Program-made: the position numbers and the translations under genes
The notes under the pieces: model-generated
What the model saw: only the letters and a program-made list of their open reading frames with translations
The model's database searches: none
Told to the model about the DNA's origin: nothing
Shown: in pieces, positions 26,128-34,319 of the stretch
Numbering within the stretch: position 1 is the first letter of the stretch
How the letters are laid out: each line of letters begins with the position of its first letter
Assembly: GCA_015228875.1 (NCBI GenBank)
Contig: JADGCS010000025.1
Location: forward strand, 1 to 44,543
Length of the DNA: 44,543 nucleotides
Direction of reading: 5' to 3'
From: Deltaproteobacteria bacterium
Lineage (GTDB): Bacteria; UBA10199; JADGCS01

Positions 26128-26526
26128 TTAGCTTAAATGCCCAGAAACCAGCTTGGTCATTTCGAACATGTTGACGGTTCTCTTGCCGCCAAAAACAACA
26201 GCCAGCGCATCATCGGCGTTAATGTTTCGCTTGTTTGCCGAATCCTGCAGACCATTCTTTTTAATGTATGCCCAGAGTTTTTTAACGACCTCTGTTCTGG
26301 GGAGGGGATCTGCGCCAACGATGGCGGCAAGATCTTCTGATGGTGTGAGTGCCTTCATGAAAGCAGGATTGGGTTTGCGTTTTACTTTAACTTTTGCCAC
26401 TGCCTTTTTTGGGGCTTTCTTTTTTGCAACTTTTTTCTTTGCGACGACTTTCTTTTTTGCAACTTTTTTCTTTGCAACTTTCTTTTTTGCTGGTTTCTTT
26501 TTCGCGGCTTTTTTCTTTGCAGCCAT
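26128..26526 (-). CDS. SWIB/MDM2-domain protein with Lys/Ala-rich N-terminal tail
   Basis: 132 residues. The first 50 are a repetitive basic tail of KKxAKKK units, like histone H1 or bacterial Hc1-type tails. Residues about 55-130 form a SWIB domain: SEDLAAIVGADPLPRTEVVK, then KLWAYIKKNGLQDSANKRNI, then VNMFEMTKLVSGHL. SWIB domains are otherwise typical of eukaryotic chromatin complexes and of Chlamydia and some deltaproteobacteria. The tail should bind DNA or RNA; a nucleoid or topoisomerase-linked role is inferred. Start ATG 26526 with an AGGAGG-like site (AACAGGAGGTC) upstream. Confidence 0.88.
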   Translation of the reverse strand: MAAKKKAAKKKPAKKKVAKKKVAKKKVVAKKKVAKKKAPKKAVAKVKVKRKPNPAFMKALTPSEDLAAIVGADPLPRTEVVKKLWAYIKKNGLQDSANKRNINADDALAVVFGGKRTVNMFEMTKLVSGHLS

Positions 26527-26665
26527 TAAAGACCTCCTGTTAAAAAATGAGTTGGTTAATTTTACGAAGCCAGCGCAAACTTACGATAAAAAAAAAAGAA
26601 AGGCAACAGCTAGATCGGTGGTTTTTTCTTTTTTTCAGAGGGGAGACAGGGGCAATAACGCGGTT

Positions 26666-27181
26666 TTATATTTTCATGGCACAATTATATTGCACGTTGA
26701 CAAACCCCATTTTTTTCCAAAAAGCCCCGGCACGCTCATCGTTGATCATGTGATAAAGCTCCATGTAGGTCACGCCCTCCTGCTTGAGCCATGCAACCGC
26801 CATTTTGAACAGTTTTGTGCCAACGCCGTTTCTTCTGGTTGTTTCTTTGACGTAAATACCATTGATACAGCCGCAGATCGGGGGGATTTCGGCGGGGTAG
26901 ATTTTTTTGGTTGCCAGACAGTACCCGAGATAGAGGTTGTCTTCTTTGGCAACAAACACACGGCCCTCATCGATATGGATCATTTGCCAGAGGATTTTTT
27001 TTAGTTGTGACCTGCCAGACAGATCAACAGACTTACCGTCTATGATTTGATTGAGCAGCCTGATTTCCCTTTCGAGGCCTTCGAGGTGAAGATCAAGGAC
27101 GGCATCAATCTCTGAGAGTTCCATTTTGCGGATTTGCAGGTTCAATTTTTTTAAGCAGACCGGGGTCAAAAACAGTGTCAT
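26666..27181 (-). CDS. GNAT-family N-acetyltransferase
   Basis: 171 residues of the GNAT fold, which moves an acetyl group from acetyl-CoA to an amine. Motif A is visible as NGIYVKETTRRNGVGTKLF, with R-R-N-G-x-G holding the pyrophosphate, followed by the MAVAWLKQEG helix, the LYHMINDERAGAFWKKMGF strand-helix-strand and the usual GF before the last strand. Start ATG 27181. It follows the amidohydrolase gene in the same direction (53-base gap). The substrate is unknown. Confidence 0.85.
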   Translation of the reverse strand: MTLFLTPVCLKKLNLQIRKMELSEIDAVLDLHLEGLEREIRLLNQIIDGKSVDLSGRSQLKKILWQMIHIDEGRVFVAKEDNLYLGYCLATKKIYPAEIPPICGCINGIYVKETTRRNGVGTKLFKMAVAWLKQEGVTYMELYHMINDERAGAFWKKMGFVNVQYNCAMKI

Positions 27182-27234
27182 TCGGCATTTTGGTCCCTGG
27201 TGAAAATGACACTTTTTTACCGCAGACTGCGGGA

Positions 27235-28518
27235 TCAGCAGACCGATTTGGTATTTCGTCCGTCAACCATGACACTGATGATATCGGTATTGGTGATGCT
27301 GTTGACAAGATTTAATAAAAAATCGCCTTCTTCGGAGATTGCAGAGCAATCCAAAAGAATCAAGTCGGCTTTTTTGCCCTTTTCGATGGTGCCAATTTCG
27401 TTTTCCAGGCCCAAAGCCTTGGCGGCATGGCTTGTGACCATGGACAGGACACCAAAACCGGTCAGGTGTGTGGCGTCACTATGCTGCCGTATAAAGGCCC
27501 GCATATCATCCCACAATGAGAGAGTATCGACAGAGGGGATTCCGTCCGTCCCCAATACAGTCAGGATATGCTTTTGCGCCATTTCCTTGTAGGGGGCAAT
27601 GCCCTGCTGCAGGTACATGTGAGACCTGGGGGTAATGACCACCTTTGACCCTGTTTGTGCGATGTGATCGAGATCTGTTTGGGTGACCTGGGTACAGCCG
27701 ACCAAAAGGGGGGCGGCAGACAAAAAACCGATTTGGGATAGATGCTGTATGGGTGTCCGCTGGTGCTCCGGAGGGAGCTCGTCCCAGCCAATTGTTGGAA
27801 AGAGTGATGAGGCGATTTCGCCTGAAGAATTGTGAAAAAACTCCATTTCTGGAAAACTTTCGGCCGCGTGTATCATGAGGGGGATGTCTGATGACCGGCT
27901 GAACTGGCTCATGATTTTTAAGATATTGCGTGAGAGGGTGTAGGTAGAATAAGGCCCCGCGCCAACGCGAATGGATTCGGAGTCGTCTCGGGAGTATTTG
28001 TCGATAATGGCCATGGCGCTTTCAAAAAGATCCTTGGCCACCTCGTTATTGATGCTCAGGACCTCGGGAAAAAGGATCGCTCGGACGTTTTTTTGTTCCA
28101 GAATGGAAAAGATTCCCTCGTAGCTGCTCATATCGGCAATACAAGTGGTGCCTGCGCTGATGCACTCGTCAACCGCCCATTCGACGGCCATGCGTTGTTC
28201 GGACGGGCTGATGTTTTTTTTGTAATTGATGCACCCCATGAGCCATTCGATAAAATTAACAACGCCGCCTTCGTTTCGCACAGGGTCACAAGGGAAGTTT
28301 TTGTAAAAACTCATGTCGAGGTGCGTGTGGCAGTTGATGAGCCCCGGCATAATGGCATGATGGGGGTAGTCTTCTTCGGGCGCGTTGAACCCATAGCGCT
28401 TAAGAAGGTCCTGCTCTTTGCCGGCGTCTATGATTTCATCACCCTCCAAGGCGACAGCCCCGTCGACAAAGGGCTCGCCTGTCATTGTTATGAGGTACTT
28501 TGCGGATATAATACGCAT
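27235..28518 (-). CDS. Amidohydrolase/deaminase, TRZ/ATZ-SsnA type
   Basis: 427 residues from ATG 28518, with AGGAGA well spaced. It is a metal-dependent amidohydrolase: the HxH motif lies in GLINCHTHLDM, a further His in PLMIHAAESF, and the metal Asp in LGTDGIPSVD, followed by DMRAF as in the ATZ/TRZ deaminase subfamily. Typical substrates of that group are purine-like nucleosides (5'-methylthioadenosine, S-adenosylhomocysteine, aminodeoxyfutalosine) or related amines; the sequence alone does not tell which. It lies 26 bases downstream of panC in the same direction, so one transcript is likely. Confidence 0.85.
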   Translation of the reverse strand: MRIISAKYLITMTGEPFVDGAVALEGDEIIDAGKEQDLLKRYGFNAPEEDYPHHAIMPGLINCHTHLDMSFYKNFPCDPVRNEGGVVNFIEWLMGCINYKKNISPSEQRMAVEWAVDECISAGTTCIADMSSYEGIFSILEQKNVRAILFPEVLSINNEVAKDLFESAMAIIDKYSRDDSESIRVGAGPYSTYTLSRNILKIMSQFSRSSDIPLMIHAAESFPEMEFFHNSSGEIASSLFPTIGWDELPPEHQRTPIQHLSQIGFLSAAPLLVGCTQVTQTDLDHIAQTGSKVVITPRSHMYLQQGIAPYKEMAQKHILTVLGTDGIPSVDTLSLWDDMRAFIRQHSDATHLTGFGVLSMVTSHAAKALGLENEIGTIEKGKKADLILLDCSAISEEGDFLLNLVNSITNTDIISVMVDGRNTKSVC

Positions 28519-28544
28519 ACACAATCTCCTGCGGCTCGCTAACA

Positions 28545-29384
28545 TCAAATAATAATATTATCAATGAGTCTCACTCGTCCCACAAAAATTGCTGCCGCCA
28601 TCAGGGTGTTTCCCCTCCTGTATTGCGTCATTTTTGAGAGGTCATTTGCATTGAGGCATTCAAAATAATCAACCCTGACCCCCTTATGCTTTGAAAGCTC
28701 AGAAAAAAACAGGGACCTTATTTTTTTGACGGGCATGTTTTGTTTAAGGCACAATTTTTTTATGTGATGGAGGGCGAGACTCATACAGGCGGCCGTCTTT
28801 CGTTCTTGCTGACTCAAGAAAGTGTTGCGAGAACTCATGGCAAGGCCGTCTTTTTCACGGATGATTTTACCCATGACGACCTTGATCGGGAGATTAAGGT
28901 CTTTGGCCATCACCCCGATTGTTAAAAACTGTTGATAGTCCTTTTGTCCAAAAACAGCAAAGTCGGGTTGGATGATGCCAAACAGCTTAAGGACCACGGT
29001 TGTAACCCCGCTAAAGTGATGGGGCCTGCTTTTGCCGCAGAGGGTTGTTGTGATGTTATTCACTCGCGCGACCGTCTGATACCCGCAAGGGTACATGTCG
29101 CTGTCTTTTGGGATAAAGCAGTAATCAACGCCCAGGGCTTTGAGTTTATTGATGTCCGCTTTTTCATTTCTGGGATAAGCTGCAAAGTCTTCATGCGGCG
29201 CAAACTGTGTTGGATTGACAAAGATGGACACAATCGTGATAGCGGCTTTTTTTTGGGCAATCTTTACAAGGGAGAGGTGTCCCTGATGGAGACAGCCCAT
29301 TGTAGGGACAAGGGCAATTGTTTTTTTGCCTTTGTGTGAGACACAAATGCCCTGCATTTTTTTAATAGAGCGAATGATTTTCAT
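28545..29384 (-). CDS. panC: Pantothenate synthetase
   Basis: PanC joins pantoate and beta-alanine with ATP to give pantothenate, the last step to vitamin B5 and CoA. The 279-residue product (from ATG 29384) has the nucleotidyl-transfer signature VPTMGCLHQGHLSL (HxGH), SIFVNPTQF, FGQKDYQQ and MSSRN. The start is ATG 29384, where the frame leaves the palindromic element; the four codons upstream of it belong to copy F. The ABC permease gene ends just before the element and the amidohydrolase follows, so it is one transcription unit interrupted by the element. Confidence 0.93.
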   Translation of the reverse strand: MKIIRSIKKMQGICVSHKGKKTIALVPTMGCLHQGHLSLVKIAQKKAAITIVSIFVNPTQFAPHEDFAAYPRNEKADINKLKALGVDYCFIPKDSDMYPCGYQTVARVNNITTTLCGKSRPHHFSGVTTVVLKLFGIIQPDFAVFGQKDYQQFLTIGVMAKDLNLPIKVVMGKIIREKDGLAMSSRNTFLSQQERKTAACMSLALHHIKKLCLKQNMPVKKIRSLFFSELSKHKGVRVDYFECLNANDLSKMTQYRRGNTLMAAAIFVGRVRLIDNIII

Positions 29385-29385
29385 A

Positions 29386-29475
29386 CAAGTTACCAACTTG
29401 ACTATGACGCGGCCAAATTCTTCTGTTTTGCATGGAATGCGCCCGCGCTCGGTTGACTTTGAAATTCCTATACAT
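29386..29475 (+). repeat. Dispersed palindromic element, copy F
   Basis: The whole gap between the permease gene and panC is this element. The permease stop TAG (29468-29470) lies inside it (GTATAGG at the element end), and the panC ATG follows its other end directly. The sequence is more diverged than the others (GACTATGACGCGGCCAAATT, TTCTGTTTTGCATGGAA). Confidence 0.92.
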
Positions 29476-30262
29476 CGAATTTTTCTCTTAATGAATCGCC
29501 AACAAAATTAAAAGACAAAACAAAAAACATGATAACGGCCCCGGGAAAGATCGAGACATAGGGGGCAACAAGAAGAAGATTAACCCCCTGATCCATGAGT
29601 TTTCCCAGGCTGGGGGTTCCCGCAGGCAGGCCAAGACCCAAAAAACTTAAAGCTGATTCTGCAAGAATTACTCCGGCCATGCCAAAGCTTGCCTGAACAA
29701 TAACCGGCCCCGCCAAATTGGGAAAGACGTGACGCCACAAAATCCTGCTTTTGGGAAGACCCAGAACCGTTGCTGCGAGGATATAGTCGCGAGATTTGAG
29801 GCTTAAGACCCCGGCGCGGATCAGCCTTGCGTAACTGACCCACCCCACAAAAGACAAGAGAAGGATCATATTGATGAGGCTTTGTGGAATAAAGGCTGCC
29901 ACGGTGATGGCAAGCAGGATGCCGGGAAAGGCCTGAAAGACATCTGCCGTAAAAAGAAAGAGCCTGTCTAGAGGCCCACCAAAGAAGCCTGCAATAAATC
30001 CAAGGGTTGTTCCCAAAAATAAACAGCACAGGACCACACAGAAACTGACAGCGAGGGAGATCCGCGCGCTATAGAGAATCAGGGACAGGATGTCCCTGCC
30101 GTTGGCGTCTGTTCCCAAAAAATGTCCAGCCCCGGGGGCCTGCAGGGCTTCTTCAAGGCTCGAAACAAAAGGATCGTGCGGGGCAAGCAGCGGCCCGGTC
30201 AAAATGACGCCATAAACGAAAAAGAGCAGGATGAAAGGTAAAAGCTTCACAAACTGATGCAT
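29468..30262 (-). CDS. dppC: ABC transporter permease, DppC/OppC type
   Basis: The 264-residue inner-membrane permease starts at ATG 30262, at the edge of copy G; the longer frame only adds repeat-encoded residues. It has about six hydrophobic segments, the N-terminal HFLGTDANGRDILS motif of DppC/OppC, and the cytoplasmic coupling (EAA) loop LGLPKSRILWRHVFPN, which contacts the ATPase. The last residues, KFDV and the stop, come partly from the palindromic element. It pairs with dppB upstream for import of peptides or nickel. No ATPase or binding-protein gene is in the window, so they must be elsewhere. The gene symbol marks family, not substrate. Confidence 0.88.
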   Translation of the reverse strand: MHQFVKLLPFILLFFVYGVILTGPLLAPHDPFVSSLEEALQAPGAGHFLGTDANGRDILSLILYSARISLAVSFCVVLCCLFLGTTLGFIAGFFGGPLDRLFLFTADVFQAFPGILLAITVAAFIPQSLINMILLLSFVGWVSYARLIRAGVLSLKSRDYILAATVLGLPKSRILWRHVFPNLAGPVIVQASFGMAGVILAESALSFLGLGLPAGTPSLGKLMDQGVNLLLVAPYVSIFPGAVIMFFVLSFNFVGDSLREKFDV

Positions 30263-30372
30263 GAAAATTTTAAAATCGATTGAGCGCGCGTGCACTTCTT
30301 GCACAACAGAAGGGCTCAATCACGCACCCCTAGGGCACTTCCTTCGGGGCATCAAAGTCAAGTCGACCACAT
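30259..30372 (-). repeat. Dispersed palindromic element, copy G (nested hairpin)
   Basis: A diverged copy (TTTTAAAATCGATTGAGCGC, then CGCGTGCACTTCTTGCACAA) with the nested hairpin CCCCTAGGGCACTTCCTTCGGGG before CATCAAAGTCAAGT. It fills most of the 174-base gap between dppB and dppC, and the dppC start codon abuts its end. The short rest (30373-30436) holds a GACGC ... GCGTC inverted repeat. Confidence 0.82.
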
Positions 30373-30436
30373 GTCAACACCGCACACTTTTTGCCGCGCA
30401 TCCTTTGACGCGCAACAAACAGCACGAAGTGCGTCA

Positions 30437-31369
30437 TCATTGTTGGTCTTTGATCAGCCTAAGCCGTGGATCGACCAACATGTAAAAAAAGTCCGTCAAT
30501 AAATTCACCACGACATAAGTAAAGGCTATCAGCAGGACACAGCCCTGCACCAGGGCGTAATCTCTTTGGTTGATAGACTCAAGCATGAGAGAGCCAAGCC
30601 CTGGCCAACTGAAGATTTTCTCTGTAATGACAGTGCCGGCAAGAAGGGTCCCAAACTGCAGTCCGAGCACGGCAATCAGCGGGATCAGTGCCGTTCGTAA
30701 GGCGTGCTTGACGACCACTTTAAAAGGGGACAGGCCTTTTGCCATCGCGGTGCGGATATAATCCCTGCTTAAGACCTCGATGAGCGAGGCCCTAGTCATG
30801 CGGGTCAGCAGCGCTGCCATGCCAAGCCCCAGGGTGATACTTGGCAGGAACAGGGAACCGGGAAGATCGCTGCCGCTTAACGGAAACCAGTCGAGGTGAA
30901 TGGAGAACAAAAGAGCGAGCAGCGGCCCCAGATAAAAACTGGGCAGCGAGACGCCCACGAGCGAAAACACAAGGGTGAGACGGTCAAACAGCGTGTTTTT
31001 TTTGACAGCAGAGAGCACACCAAGAGGAAGAGAAAGGACAACCGCCCAGAGAACAGAGGCAAAGGCGAGCTGCAAAGTAGCACCGTATCTCTGCCTGATT
31101 TTCGCGTTGACTGGCTTCTCAGAAAAATAGGACCTTCCCAGGTTTCCCTTAAAGAGGTTTTGCAGGTAAAGGCAGTACTGTTCGAAAACAGGTCGGTCAA
31201 ACCGGTAGGTTTTAACGAGCTCTTGTCTGGCAGAGGGCAGGGCATTCTCTCCCAGGATAAAATCAACAGGGTCGCCAGGGATGAGTCTTAACAGGAAAAA
31301 CACGAGGGTCACGACCACAAACATGGTTGGGACAAGGGTCATGAGACGCTTAAGAAAGTAGAGAGGCAT
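30437..31369 (-). CDS. dppB: ABC transporter permease, DppB/OppB type
   Basis: 310 residues with the typical N-terminal start (MPLYFLKRLMTLVPTMFVV) and the conserved FFLLRLIPGDPVD. Six membrane segments are visible, as well as the coupling loop RTAMAKGLSPFKVVVKHALR. The C-terminus has IFSWPGLGSLMLESINQRDY, then LVDPRLRL, as in peptide and nickel permeases. It forms the membrane pore with DppC. It is the first gene of the dppB-dppC-panC-amidohydrolase-GNAT run; the start is ATG 31369. Confidence 0.9.
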   Translation of the reverse strand: MPLYFLKRLMTLVPTMFVVVTLVFFLLRLIPGDPVDFILGENALPSARQELVKTYRFDRPVFEQYCLYLQNLFKGNLGRSYFSEKPVNAKIRQRYGATLQLAFASVLWAVVLSLPLGVLSAVKKNTLFDRLTLVFSLVGVSLPSFYLGPLLALLFSIHLDWFPLSGSDLPGSLFLPSITLGLGMAALLTRMTRASLIEVLSRDYIRTAMAKGLSPFKVVVKHALRTALIPLIAVLGLQFGTLLAGTVITEKIFSWPGLGSLMLESINQRDYALVQGCVLLIAFTYVVVNLLTDFFYMLVDPRLRLIKDQQ

Positions 31370-31440
31370 CGAGGGCCAAGAATAGAAGGTAAAGTCTCAA
31401 AAATCAATGAGCGACTATCATCGACAGAATAAAAAAGCGC

Positions 31441-31474
31441 AAAAAAAAACCTGCCGGGGGGCGGCAGGTTTTTT
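31441..31474 (-). terminator. Intrinsic terminator, works in both directions
   Basis: AACCTGCC (31448-31455), a G-rich loop and GGCAGGTT (31463-31470), with a run of A before and a run of T after. On the minus strand it ends the transcript of the outer-membrane protein gene (stop 31510) before dppB. Confidence 0.9.
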
Positions 31475-31509
31475 GTCCTGGTTTATTTAAAGATTGTCAG
31501 GTGACCAAG

Positions 31510-32679
31510 TTAAAATCCGGCGGCAAGCTGCACATTAAGCATGCGCGACTGCTTTTGGATGGTTCGCGAGGCGATTTCACGGCCATACGTTGCAAAGTTG
31601 AGTTTAAAATACTTGAAATCAAAACCAACACCGGCTGTTGGATAGGCCTGACTGGCACCAACCCGCACAGACACAGAACGCAGTATTTTGCTGATCTCGG
31701 GCCATGTGAGTTCGTAACCGGCATGAAACTTGTTAAGAAAATCTGTGCGGGAGTCGATTTCGCGGATGTCGATGGCAAAGATTGATTTAAACCGCCAGAA
31801 GTCGGGGTGAATGGCCGTCCCAAAGTTAAAGGACTGTTTTTGCCTGCCAACCGGCTGGCCAGCAAAGAAACGTGTGTGGCCGATATCCTGCAGGGTTAAG
31901 GCAAACTGGGGTTTTAAATAATCCCAGACCTTGCCGTGGATCGGGGGGGCGCCCTTAACACCGACATCGAAGCCCACGCCAAACCCAAACTCGGTGAGAC
32001 TTAAAATATCACCAAACTCAGCGGTTGCGATGATGTCTCTCTGGGTGACTGTCTCGTCCATTAAATGACGGCCGATAAATTTAACTGCAAGACCAGCCTG
32101 CAGCATGTCGTCAAAAAAACTGTAGGCCGAACCCACCATAAGACCGGCATTGGTTTCGACCTCCATGTCTACCGTGCTTGACGCGGCGTTGAGCAGCGCA
32201 ATCACGCCTTGTGTGTCATAAAACAGCGCGGCAGTGATGTATTTGTGCATCATGACAGCAACGTTGCCCTGCAGGCCAACTTCTTCGTATCTGCCAGTGT
32301 TTGCGGCCGCAAAGGCATCGAGGACGTTAATCTTTGCAGCGTTGCCGTTAGCAGCATCGATGTCTTCGGCGAGGTTGGGGATGTCCTGCGCAAAGAAGTT
32401 GATAGATTTATAGGAGAACTCGATCGTGGGCAAGAGAAACTGAAAGTGAAACTTTTTTTCGTAGTCGTTAATGGCTGCCGGGTTGTAGAACATGGCGTTT
32501 TCGTCGGTCCCTTTGACCGCGATAAACGCATTACCCATACCAAGTGGACGCGTACCCTGCATCATGCGCGGGGTATGGCGTTGGACAAGGGACTCGGCCG
32601 TGGCCAGTGAGGACACAGCAACAGACCCGAGAAGGATCAGCAAGGCAAATATGATTTGAATTGATTTTTTTGAGTACAT
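31510..32679 (-). CDS. Outer-membrane beta-barrel protein, PorV/FadL/TraF-like
   Basis: 389 residues from ATG 32679 (GGGGAG site); the longer frame only adds the palindromic element. A signal peptide ends at about residue 29 (SVAVSSLATA). The first mature motif, GTRPLGMGNAFIAVKGTDEN with MFYNPAAI, is the start of FadL/PorV/TraF-type barrels, which carry hydrophobic substrates or help secretion. The rest alternates amphipathic strands (VGLQGNVAVMMHKYITAALF and so on), and the protein ends in Phe, the Omp85 sorting signal. It lies downstream of a lipoprotein gene and copy H, and ends at a strong terminator. The substrate is unknown. Confidence 0.8.
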   Translation of the reverse strand: MYSKKSIQIIFALLILLGSVAVSSLATAESLVQRHTPRMMQGTRPLGMGNAFIAVKGTDENAMFYNPAAINDYEKKFHFQFLLPTIEFSYKSINFFAQDIPNLAEDIDAANGNAAKINVLDAFAAANTGRYEEVGLQGNVAVMMHKYITAALFYDTQGVIALLNAASSTVDMEVETNAGLMVGSAYSFFDDMLQAGLAVKFIGRHLMDETVTQRDIIATAEFGDILSLTEFGFGVGFDVGVKGAPPIHGKVWDYLKPQFALTLQDIGHTRFFAGQPVGRQKQSFNFGTAIHPDFWRFKSIFAIDIREIDSRTDFLNKFHAGYELTWPEISKILRSVSVRVGASQAYPTAGVGFDFKYFKLNFATYGREIASRTIQKQSRMLNVQLAAGF

Positions 32680-32705
32680 TTGAAGACTCCCCTTAGTAAA
32701 GTTTA

Positions 32706-32796
32706 ACAAGTTACTAACCTGACTATTACACGGTTGAGTTCCTCCGTTATGCGAGGAATGCATCCGCGCTCCGTCAATTTTGAAATTCCTGGACAT
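32706..32796 (+). repeat. Dispersed palindromic element, copy H
   Basis: ACAAGTTACTAACCTGACTA, CACGGTTGAGTTCCTC/GAGGAATGCATCCGCGC stem, GTCAATTTTGAAATTCCTGG. It fills most of the gap between the lipoprotein stop (32808) and the start of the outer-membrane protein gene (32679), and could be read in frame with the latter, but the RBS and signal peptide place the true start after it. Confidence 0.92.
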
Positions 32797-32807
32797 GGAC
32801 ATAAATT

Positions 32808-33638
32808 CTACTCGCTGGTGTCTGCACCGTAGCAGCTCGAGGACGCGCCTTCAGGATTGAGAGCCGCGCAATTGGCAATGGCTGCCGAGTATGTTATGGT
32901 GACCACCGTCGAGGGGTCGCTCGATAGTTCGCACGCAACCCATGCCTGATATTCTCCCTGCGTAAAACCGGCGGCCGCAGAGATGTTGGCCAAGACACAA
33001 TAGCCCTTTCGTATCTCGTTGAGGTAGGACTCGTCTGCGTCGAGACCTGACTGAATAAGCCGGTCGTCAAACCCGACCAAGTCTGACTGCACGCTGGTTG
33101 CGTTGTCTGCGGTGATGAGCGAGGGATCGAAGGTGCCAAAATAATTTGAAGAATAAACACCAATGGCAAAGTGTTCGATGGTTTGCATCATGCCAAGGTC
33201 AAAAATGGCGTCGGCGAGTTCTTCGTCTTCGACGGCGGCGTAGCTGGTTGCAGAGGAGATGGCCGCGAAGCCTTCAAGTGTTGTAATGGCGAGTCGTAAA
33301 TCTGCCATCGTAACTGTGTCTGGTAGAACAGCGGCGATTCTCTCCAAGTCGGAATCGGCGCTTGCTGTTTCCAAATCGATGATCCCTTCGGCAATATCGA
33401 GATAATCCAGACCGGACCTACCAAAGTAGGCGTTGGACAGAAGGCGGCCAGCCTCGATGCTTGTTGGATCTGCGGCCAATGCATCGGAGGCCTTTTCGAT
33501 GGCCTCGTCCCAGTTTTCGTTGTCGAGCGCAAACCTTGCGTCCTCAAGCGCAGACGCAAAATTGGTGGCACAACCGGTGATGCCTGAAATTAAAACGAGT
33601 GTTAATAATAATTTTAGTGTTTTCAATTTACCCCCCAA
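32808..33638 (-). CDS. TPR-like lipoprotein
   Basis: 276 residues. The lipobox ITGC (Cys 23) follows a short basic, hydrophobic leader. Residues about 28-75 (FASALEDARFALDNENWDEA, then IEKASDALAADPTSIEAGRL) look like one and a half tetratricopeptide repeats. The rest is mainly helical and acidic and ends with a cysteine-bearing tail (YSAAIANCAALNPEGASSSC). The gene is immediately upstream of the outer-membrane barrel gene, so the two may form one export or transport complex; that is inference. Start ATG 33638 (alternatives M7-like start within the leader). Confidence 0.78.
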   Translation of the reverse strand: MGGKLKTLKLLLTLVLISGITGCATNFASALEDARFALDNENWDEAIEKASDALAADPTSIEAGRLLSNAYFGRSGLDYLDIAEGIIDLETASADSDLERIAAVLPDTVTMADLRLAITTLEGFAAISSATSYAAVEDEELADAIFDLGMMQTIEHFAIGVYSSNYFGTFDPSLITADNATSVQSDLVGFDDRLIQSGLDADESYLNEIRKGYCVLANISAAAGFTQGEYQAWVACELSSDPSTVVTITYSAAIANCAALNPEGASSSCYGADTSE

Positions 33639-33754
33639 GTCTTGAGATTTGTTTAAAAAAAAACAGGCCCTGACTTAAAACATCTCGACAAAAGAGGCAA
33701 GTGATATTTATAGGCAAAAAGGTGTGGCGGGCGACAATTATTTAAGGAGGAAAC

Positions 33755-34213
33755 GTGACAACACCAACACAGATTTTTTTTACTTATGAGATAAAAGACA
33801 CACAAGGGACTGTGCTCGAATCTGTCCAACAACCTGTTCTGGTCAGGTTGGGAACAGGTCAGGTCTCTCCCTTTCTCGAAGAGCATCTTAAAAAGCAAAA
33901 ACCGGGAGAAAAGAGCACCGTCAATCTCAAGGCCGCCGAGGCCTTTGGCGAGTACAACGAGGCCCTGATCTTTAAAGTCCCGATTGAAAAAATTCCAAGT
34001 CCCGGAAACCTTGGCGATGTGTTGACATCAAAAAACCAACAGGGCGAGGACCTGCATTTAAGAATCATCGACAAAGACGAACAGGTCTGCACGCTCGATG
34101 GCAATCATCCCTTTGCCGGCCAGGATCTGGTTTTTGATATCACTGTGGTTGATCCAAAGGTTACCGCGAAAGGACTTGATAGCGGGGAGCCCTCCGAGGG
34201 ATTTGAGGTTTAA
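33755..34213 (+). CDS. slyD: FKBP-type peptidyl-prolyl isomerase, SlyD-like
   Basis: 152 residues. The FKBP core with an inserted flap is seen in the order FFTYEIKDTQGTVLES, VRLGTGQVSPFLEEHLKKQK, PGEKSTVNLKAAEAFGEYNE, the SlyD-type IF segment and DGNHPFAGQDLVFDITVV. The protein catalyses cis-trans isomerisation at proline and can act as a chaperone. It has no His-rich tail like E. coli SlyD, so metal binding is not expected. The start is GTG 33755, with an AAGGAGG site at ideal spacing. The 3' end is convergent with the response-regulator gene, with copy I between them. Confidence 0.88.
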   Translation: MTTPTQIFFTYEIKDTQGTVLESVQQPVLVRLGTGQVSPFLEEHLKKQKPGEKSTVNLKAAEAFGEYNEALIFKVPIEKIPSPGNLGDVLTSKNQQGEDLHLRIIDKDEQVCTLDGNHPFAGQDLVFDITVVDPKVTAKGLDSGEPSEGFEV

Positions 34214-34228
34214 ACGCGGCGGTTTTAA

Positions 34229-34319
34229 GTGTCTGGGAATTGCAAAGTTGACAGAGCGCGGGTGCATTCCTCGCATGACGGAGGAACTCAACCGCGTCAA
34301 AGTCAAGTTAGTAACTTGT
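34229..34319 (-). repeat. Dispersed palindromic element, copy I
   Basis: The cleanest copy for folding: GCGCGGGTGCATTCCTC, GCATGAC, GGAGGAACTCAACCGCG. It lies between the convergent slyD and response-regulator genes. The stop codon of the latter (TGA in CTAACTTGA) and its last three codons come from the element. Confidence 0.93.

Noticed and set aside
26153..27004. Long open frame on the plus strand (283 codons) opposite the SWIB and acetyltransferase genes
   Set aside because: It is the shadow of the Lys-rich tail (runs of Phe and Ala codons) and the acetyltransferase; the minus-strand frames match known families.
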